Below are positions 5,228 to 7,566 of a stretch of DNA of 7,566 nt, in pieces. The DNA comes from Clostridia bacterium (GTDB lineage Bacteria; Bacillota; Clostridia; Christensenellales; Aristaeellaceae): NCBI GenBank assembly GCA_017471125.1, contig JAFUWR010000254.1, forward strand, positions 1 to 7,566, in the 5' to 3' direction. Position numbers and translations under genes: made by a program. The notes under the pieces were generated by a model, which saw nothing but the letters and a program-made list of their open reading frames with translations, was not told the DNA's origin and searched no databases. How positions within the stretch are numbered: the stretch's first letter is position 1; each line of letters opens with the position of its first letter.

Positions 5228-6286
5228 TCAGTCCCCCAATATCTCGCTGATCTTCTGGATGAGTATGTCCATCTGCTCGGGCGTGCCGACGGTGATGCGG
5301 TCGTAGTCCCGGATGCGTTCGGCGGTGAAGTGCCGCACCAGCACGCCGCGCTTCTTGAGCTCGAGATACAATGTCTCCCCGTCCACGCGGTCGGACTTCG
5401 CGAACAGGAAGTTCGCCTTCGACGGTATGACCGTGAAGCCCAGCGCACGCAGCCGCTCGGCGGCGGCCTCGCGGGTGGCCTCGATCTTACGGCAATTCTG
5501 CATGTAGTAGTCGTTGTCGCCGATGGCCGCCGCGCCCGCCGCCATGGTCATGCGGTTGACGTTGTAGGGGTTGGTGGAGTAGCGGATGCGGTCCAGGTCG
5601 GCGATCAGTCCTGCGTCGGCGATGGCGAACCCGAGCCGCGCCCCGGCCATAGAGCGGGACTTGGAGAAGGTCTGGCAGACCAGCAGGTTCGGGTACTTCG
5701 ACACCAGCTTCACGCAGGAATCCGCGCCGAAGTCCACATACGCCTCGTCCACCACCACCACATGATCCGGGTTGGTCTTGAGGATGCCCTCGATGGCGTC
5801 CACCGACAGCGCGAGGCCCGTGGGCGCGTTGGGATTGGCGATGACGATCAGCCCGTCCTTGCCGTGGTACTTCGCCGGGTCGACGGTGAAGTCGTCCTCC
5901 AGCGGTATCTCTGTATAATCTACCCCGTGCAGGTCGCCAAACACCTTGTAGAACCCATAGGTGATGTCCGGGAAGTACGCCCTGCCGCCCCTGCCCGCGA
6001 AGGCCATGAACGCGAAGTTCAGGATGTCGTCGGAGCCGTTGGAGGCGTAGACGTTCTCGCGCTCGACGCCGTACAGCCCCGCGATGACGTCCCGAAGGGC
6101 GGCGCAGGTGGGGTCGGAGTAGAGCTGGAGCCTGCCCGCCTCCCCGGACGCCGCCGCGATCACCGCGGGGGACGGGGGATAGGGGCTCTCGTTGGTGTTC
6201 AGCTTCACGTACTGCATGTCCCGGGGCTGCTCGCCGGGGGTGTAGACTTCGAGGGAACGATAGGTGTCGATGAGATAGCGGCTCAT
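5228..6286 (-). CDS. hisC: Histidinol-phosphate aminotransferase HisC
   Basis: PLP-dependent class I/II aminotransferase of 352 residues, normal for the family. It transfers an amino group from glutamate to imidazole acetol phosphate, giving histidinol phosphate. Visible landmarks: substrate-side LNTNESPYPP (29-38), the cofactor phosphate region ASNGSDDIL (81-89; the common form has GSDE), NPNAPTG (151-157), cofactor-ring D180 in VVDEAYVDF, the Schiff-base lysine K209 in TFSKSRSMAGARLGF with R217, and the C-terminal carboxylate-binding arginine R330 in RITVGT. The ATG is 3 bases after the hisD stop, with GGGAGG 8 bases upstream inside the last hisD codons. Position between hisD and hisB supports the histidine role over other aromatic aminotransferases. 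Confidence 0.97.
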   Translation of the reverse strand: MSRYLIDTYRSLEVYTPGEQPRDMQYVKLNTNESPYPPSPAVIAAASGEAGRLQLYSDPTCAALRDVIAGLYGVERENVYASNGSDDILNFAFMAFAGRGGRAYFPDITYGFYKVFGDLHGVDYTEIPLEDDFTVDPAKYHGKDGLIVIANPNAPTGLALSVDAIEGILKTNPDHVVVVDEAYVDFGADSCVKLVSKYPNLLVCQTFSKSRSMAGARLGFAIADAGLIADLDRIRYSTNPYNVNRMTMAAGAAAIGDNDYYMQNCRKIEATREAAAERLRALGFTVIPSKANFLFAKSDRVDGETLYLELKKRGVLVRHFTAERIRDYDRITVGTPEQMDILIQKISEILGD

Positions 6287-6289
6287 GGA

Positions 6290-7555
6290 TCACACCTCCC
6301 CGAATCGCGTCAGCACACTCCTGGCGTGCCCGGACAGGCCCTCCTTCTCGGCGAAGCGGGCGACCTTGTCCTTGACGGCGGCGAGGGCGTCGCGGGTGAA
6401 GTAGGTGTACTGGGACTTCTTGACGAAATCGTCCACGGACAGCGGGCTGTAGAACCGGGCGGTGCCGCCGGTGGGCAGGGTGTGGTTGGGCCCGGCCAGG
6501 TAGTCGCCCAGCGCCTCGGGGCAGCTGCGGCCCATGAAGATGGACCCGGCGTGGCGCACCTTGTCGAGGTAGTCGAAGGGGTCGTCCACGCACAGCTCGA
6601 GGTGTTCGGGGGCGAGTTCGTTGGCGATGTCGATGGCCTTGTCCAGCGTGTCGGCCACGATGATCTTGCCGTTGTTGTCGATGGACGCCGACGCGATCTC
6701 CACCCGGGGCAGCAGCCGCACCTGGCGCTCCACCTCGGCCTGCACCGCCTCGGCCAGGGGCATGGAATCGGTGACCAGCACCGCGGAGGCCAGCTTGTCG
6801 TGCTCGGCCTGGGAGAGCAGGTCTGCCGCCACATGGCGCGGGTCGCTCCTGCCGTCGGCGACGATCAATATCTCGCTGGGTCCGGCGATCATGTCGATGG
6901 CGACGCGGCCGAACACCTGCTTCTTCGCCTCGGCCACGAAGGCGTTGCCGGGGCCGACGATCTTGTCCACGCAGGGGACGGACTCGGTGCCGTAGGCCAG
7001 CGCGGCCACGGCCTGCGCGCCGCCCACCTTGAACACCCGATCCACCCCGGCCACCTTCGCCGCGGCCAGTATGGCGGGGTTTATCTTCCCGTCCTTCCCG
7101 GGCGGGGTGGTGATGACGATCTCGCCGCAGCCGGCGATCTTGGCGGGGATGGCGTCCATCAGCACCGTGGACGGGTACGCCGCCGTGCCGCCGGGCACGT
7201 ACAGGCCCACCTTGTCCAGGGGCGTCACCTTCTGGCCCATGACCACGCCGGCCCGCTCGGTGATGATGAAGCTGTTGCGGACCTGCTTTTCGTGGAACTG
7301 GCGGATGTTTTGGGCGGCGGTCTCGAGGACCTCGATGAACTCCGGCTCCACCTGCGCGATGGCCGCGTTCAGCTCGTCGGCGCCGACCTCGAGGGCATCG
7401 AGCCTCACCTTGTCGAACTGCTCGCAGTAGTCGAAAAGCGCCGCGTCGCCCCGGGCGCGGACGTCCGCGATGATGTCCGACACGATCTTCTGCACGTCCA
7501 CCTCGGGCACCACCCGGGCGAAGATGTCCGCGTTGGCGACTTCGCCGTATCTCAT
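6290..7555 (-). CDS. hisD: Histidinol dehydrogenase HisD
   Basis: Zinc-dependent NAD enzyme of 421 residues that oxidises histidinol twice to histidine, the last pathway step. The family is usually about 425-435 long. The zinc ligands Q249 and H252 (LLSQAEHDK), D351 (LGDYLAGPNH) and H410 (GLSGHARS) are all present. So are the catalytic pair E317-H318 (LAPEHLELCVDD) and H358. The nucleotide-binding part shows GLYVPGGTAAYPS (117-129), VGGAQAVAALAYGT (177-190) and IVGPGNAFVAEAK. The ATG at 7553-7555 is the best start in view, but the only SD-like bases (AGGA at 7558-7561) are just 2 bases away. The frame also stays open to the window edge, so an earlier start outside cannot be excluded. A TGA on the minus strand at 7564-7566, in another frame, could be the end of an upstream hisG. 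It is the first his gene in view. Confidence 0.97.
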   Translation of the reverse strand: MRYGEVANADIFARVVPEVDVQKIVSDIIADVRARGDAALFDYCEQFDKVRLDALEVGADELNAAIAQVEPEFIEVLETAAQNIRQFHEKQVRNSFIITERAGVVMGQKVTPLDKVGLYVPGGTAAYPSTVLMDAIPAKIAGCGEIVITTPPGKDGKINPAILAAAKVAGVDRVFKVGGAQAVAALAYGTESVPCVDKIVGPGNAFVAEAKKQVFGRVAIDMIAGPSEILIVADGRSDPRHVAADLLSQAEHDKLASAVLVTDSMPLAEAVQAEVERQVRLLPRVEIASASIDNNGKIIVADTLDKAIDIANELAPEHLELCVDDPFDYLDKVRHAGSIFMGRSCPEALGDYLAGPNHTLPTGGTARFYSPLSVDDFVKKSQYTYFTRDALAAVKDKVARFAEKEGLSGHARSVLTRFGEV

Positions 7556-7566
7556 GATCCTAATCA

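Noticed and set aside
6621..7430. Plus-strand open frames opposite hisD (Ser/Ala/Thr-rich)
   Set aside because: No ribosome binding site or family motif seen; explained by codon bias of hisD on the other strand.

Overview
The window is a chromosomal housekeeping segment, GC-rich with a strong preference for G or C at third codon positions. It most likely comes from a high-GC member of the Firmicutes, class Clostridia. The basis is the protein flavour, the strong GGAGG-type ribosome binding sites, the dnaK-dnaJ pairing and the histidine genes arranged as hisD-C-B-H-A-F-IE with a fused hisIE and a monofunctional hisB. This taxonomic call is an inference from gene content and style, not from a search.

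Left part, plus strand (1-1737): the 3' end of dnaK, a 69-base intergenic region holding a perfect 12-bp hairpin, then a complete dnaJ. A second perfect 12-bp hairpin follows dnaJ and probably ends transcription arriving from both sides.

Right part, minus strand (1744-7555), convergent with dnaJ: seven histidine biosynthesis genes read from right to left as hisD, hisC, hisB, hisH, hisA, hisF, hisIE. They are packed with gaps of 2-3 bases or 4-base start/stop overlaps, which is a typical translationally coupled operon. The operon start and probably hisG lie beyond the right edge. Together HisIE, HisA, HisHF, HisB, HisC and HisD cover the pathway from phosphoribosyl-ATP to histidine, except HisG and the histidinol-phosphate phosphatase, which are not in the window. 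All catalytic residues checked are present.

The one thing that does not belong to the textbook layout is a 49-codon ORF at 4485-4634 (minus), inserted between hisB and hisH. It starts 2 bases after hisB (or overlaps it by 4 bases with an in-frame GTG) and overlaps hisH by ATGA. Its codon usage is clearly less GC-rich than its neighbours (20 of 49 third positions are G/C by hand count). Its protein loosely resembles the toxin-binding tail of small antitoxins, but its function is unknown. It is the best candidate here for something undescribed.

There is no gene-free stretch longer than 70 bases. I see no RNA genes, CRISPR array, transposase or prophage sequence.
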